NCBI GenBank assembly: GCA_914767715.1 | Contig: OU612073.1 | Coordinates: 21,142,001-21,206,000, forward strand | Reading direction: 5' to 3' | DNA length: 64,000 bases | Origin: Membranipora membranacea | Lineage: Eukaryota > Bryozoa > Gymnolaemata > Cheilostomatida > Membraniporidae | Shown: positions 61,554 to 64,000 of the stretch, one piece after another | Layout of the letters: each line of letters starts with the position of its first letter | Numbering within the stretch: the stretch's first letter is position 1 | Made by a program: the position numbers and the translations under genes | The notes under the pieces: model-generated | Seen by the model: the letters and a program-made list of their open reading frames with translations, nothing else | Told to the model about the DNA's origin: nothing | Databases searched by the model: none

Positions 61554-63837
61554 ATGAAGCTTGAGGGCAAACTTGAGATCAGGGTGAGTAAGTGTTGCTG
61601 TGTTGATGATGTATTTGAAACATTTGTATGTTTTTTATGAGGGTTGCGCCTTCACTTGGCACCAGTCAATGCTTTTCCTGATAATGCTGTCAAGGAACAT
61701 TCACCTAAGCCATCACATACAATAATTGCAAATATAATGACTGCTTGATCTAGAGCGGGAGTAATAGGGAATCTAAGGAGGTCATAGGGCACCAGAAATC
61801 AGAAATACCATTCTGTTAGATACATATAGATGGCGAACGGAAGTATATATATTCCATATTTATTCTGGAGCAGATCAGGTCAGGGATTTAATCAACTTTT
61901 TCCCCTTCTATTCTTTGGTATAGGGAAAATAAAATTGATAAAAGCTATATCTTGTGTCAACATACTTCAATAGACAGTTTTCTGGGCTCTTATTTATGCC
62001 TCGATTCGGAGTTGTCCTCTCTCCAGTTTGGTACTTTTAACCCACGTCGCATAGGAAAAACCTGCTGAAAGAGGGTTATATTGAAAACCGCTTCTGTAAG
62101 GATAAAAATGGTTTTTGATTTAGAGTCTGCACCATTGAAAACCCTGTGAGACAGTGTTTCCAAATCTTTAGAGGCATGAATGTTGATAAATCCTCATTTT
62201 AGTGACGAAACTCTTGAAAGATTCTGCCAAATTGTCCGCAAAACAGGCAGAAAATGCGATAATTGAAATACTAAATACCAAATACTAAAATTATTTCCCA
62301 AACTATGTCCATATGAGTTTTCAATGTTGCAGATTCTGAATCAAAAATAGTCTTTATCCTATTATAAGCGGTTTTCAAGACAACCCTCTTTTCAGCACGT
62401 TTTCCTATGCGGCGTGGGTTAAAAGTACCAAACTGGAGAGAGGACAACTCAAAATTGAGGCCTTAATCAGAGCTCAGAAAACTGTCTATTTCAAACACAA
62501 TATCATGGTGTAGAGAGTTGCTGATGAAGAGAAAGATCTTTTGTCAGAATGTTGGTTGCGGTATTTAAAGACAGAGCCAATGTACTCCACTGTCGGATTT
62601 GATGTGGTCAGTGATAGGGACGAACTACTAAAGATATTCCAATACAACTTTAAACCCAACAGCCCACAGTTAGCCCTGTGGGATGCTGACAAAAATATGG
62701 TAAGTGGTATAAATAAGCCTATTTTATTCGGCAGGTATGACAGCGAATGTAAGCATGCGAGATGGGAAGAGGACCACTAAATCGTAACAAAAAATTTTAA
62801 TACCTAAAATCCAATATATGTAGCTATGATTATGAATGAGACTTCAGAAATTCAGAAGTTAATCTTGAAACAGATTATTTCTGAAGATCGATTAAGTTTG
62901 CTGCAGTTGATCATAGTCTCTTACTGGTAGTGGTAGTTACCCCTCTCAAATCAGGTACAGAAAACTGAGAATATTCTTTTATAATATGAATTCTATTTCG
63001 CGTCCTTGATAGGCAGTTGGTATGCAGTTGACAGAAATCCTTACTAAATCTGAATGTACGGGAGAGAGAGGCTGGGATAAAGCTGTGCTACCTAAAGCAA
63101 CCAAAGACAGAATAACACAGGTCGAAATATTTGCTGAAAAAGTTATCGTGGACACCAACATTCTAGAGAAATTTAGGTGAGGGATTGAAAGGACGTTCTG
63201 TAAACAAAATCAGTAATTTATGATATGATATGATATATATATATATATATATATATGATAATGTTGGTCAAATAGTATATCATGCTATCTTGATAATTTG
63301 CTTTGAAAAATGCCTTGGAACTGAGGTATCAGTCTAACAGAAATTAGATATACAAAGAACATAGTCGAGTACAGGAAATCAATCCAGCATAACTCATTGC
63401 AGCGAAAATTGCTAGAATTGCTAAAATTGATGACAAAATGCGCAATTTAGTTTACAATTGAAATAAGGTAATGCAGGATTATTACAATACATCAAAAACA
63501 TTTCAAACATCCTTCCTTTCACCCACCGTATTTTTGATTCCACAGCACAGACAGAGCGTTGTTACTGAATGGTCTGTATATCTATGATGAGTATAGAGGA
63601 CAGGGATACGGTTCTAAGATGGTAGAGGCAGCAGTCCAGTACGGCAGAGACATGGGACTAAGGCTTGTTAGCAGTGATCTTTCAAGCTACTTCACTCAAA
63701 AGATGTTTGCAAGATTAGGCTTTCAAACAATTTTGTCCAGAAGCTTTGATGGTAATTTGCCAACGTACAAACATATGCAGAATGAACTTATGGAGCTACA
63801 TAAAACATTCGATGTTGTCATTAAGCATCTGGATTGA
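61554..63837 (+). CDS. GNAT N-acetyltransferase, AANAT-like (4 exons)
   Basis: Acetyl-CoA-dependent N-acetyltransferase. Exons: 61554-61583, 62514-62699, 63013-63176, 63546-63837, total 223 residues. The last three are clear; the first (MKLEGKLEIR, then gtgagt) is chosen because it is in phase and supplies the first beta strand expected of a GNAT fold (LEIRRVADEEKDLL). The acetyl-CoA loop is seen as EYRGQGYGSKM (RGQGYG at 144-149), followed by an alpha helix and the KMFARLGFQTI segment typical of insect-type arylalkylamine (dopamine) N-acetyltransferases. It has no signal peptide, so it is probably cytosolic. The substrate cannot be told from sequence; dopamine, serotonin, polyamines or amino acids are possible. 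It is transcribed in the same direction as the galactosyltransferase gene but has no obvious functional link. Confidence 0.85.
61971..62488. mobile_element. 518-bp MITE with about 170-bp inverted repeats
   Basis: Starts TAGACAGTTTTCTGGGCTC and ends with the matching complement. The arms pair through GAGTTGTCCTCTCTCCAGTT, GGTACTTTTAACCCACG and further, for about 170 bp with scattered mismatches. TTCAA occurs just outside both ends, a possible target duplication. It lies in intron 1 of the acetyltransferase gene and its right end is only 25 bp before the exon 62514 start. Confidence 0.88.
63226..63258. repeat. TA-rich microsatellite
   Basis: ATATG units run into an uninterrupted TA repeat in intron 3 of the acetyltransferase gene. 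Confidence 0.9.
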
Positions 63838-63940
63838 CAATATCAAACAGTTTAGCGTGATTGAAGCCTGTTAAATGTCCATAGCGTTTAACATACACAA
63901 TACTACAATTTACCCTGTATCCTGGCTGCCTGATGTGATG
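63838..63940 (+). other. 3' flank of the acetyltransferase gene
   Basis: Begins right after the TGA and probably is 3'UTR. No poly(A) hexamer is visible before the window ends. Confidence 0.4.
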
Positions 63941-64000
63941 TAGATCAAATTTGATCCAATTTGCCTGCACGCTCCGGTCATTCCCATTCTACTGCTGATC
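63941..64000. mobile_element. Second copy of the hAT-like MITE, cut by window end
   Basis: TAGATCAAATTTGATCCAAT followed by TTGCCTGCA matches the left end of the element at 45192 (and better its right-end consensus). Only 60 bases are in the window. Confidence 0.65.

Overview
The window is AT-rich animal nuclear DNA. It carries multi-exon genes with GT-AG introns from tens of bases to about 8 kb, tRNA-derived SINEs, a decayed CR1/jockey-type LINE and many inverted-repeat (MITE or foldback) elements. An EVA1C-like SUEL-lectin receptor, a collagen galactosyltransferase with an HDEL tail and an invertebrate-type AANAT-like acetyltransferase point to a non-vertebrate metazoan, perhaps a marine deuterostome. 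I cannot name the species. Exon models below were built by hand from splice sites, reading-frame phase and protein sense; no alignment or transcript data were available.

Layout. 1-280: antisense tRNA-derived SINE cut by the window edge. 520-4361 (+): 3' part of a gene for a disordered Pro/Ser/Lys-rich protein that I do not recognise. 5796-28174 (-): an EVA1C-like single-pass receptor with two SUEL lectin domains, a second possible signal-peptide first exon inside the gene, and an in-frame TGA in the cytoplasmic tail followed by 114 more open codons. 28175-31969: region between divergent genes, with a 257-bp tandem duplication, AAGGAGTAA hairpins and a SINE. 31970-41955 (+): a C2HC zinc-finger protein whose central exon contains nearly identical 237-bp repeats; a 1.84-kb inverted-repeat element sits in one of its introns. 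41956-49495: mostly repeats (foldback element, hAT-like MITE, micro-hairpin insertions, diverged duplication). 49496-60259 (+): complete 13-exon procollagen galactosyltransferase ending in HDEL; its ninth intron carries a LINE with a SINE nested in it. 61554-63837 (+): 4-exon GNAT N-acetyltransferase with a MITE in intron 1. 63941-64000: start of a second copy of the hAT-like MITE.

The four identified genes act in different places: a cell-surface guidance-type receptor, a putative nuclear or nucleic-acid-binding zinc-finger protein, an ER enzyme that glycosylates hydroxylysine in collagens, and a small-molecule acetyltransferase. Nothing suggests an operon-like system. The most interesting signals are the in-frame TGA and alternative first exons of the EVA1C-like gene, the recent finger amplification, and a family of 25-38 bp hairpins that appear to be insertions with 7-bp target duplications.
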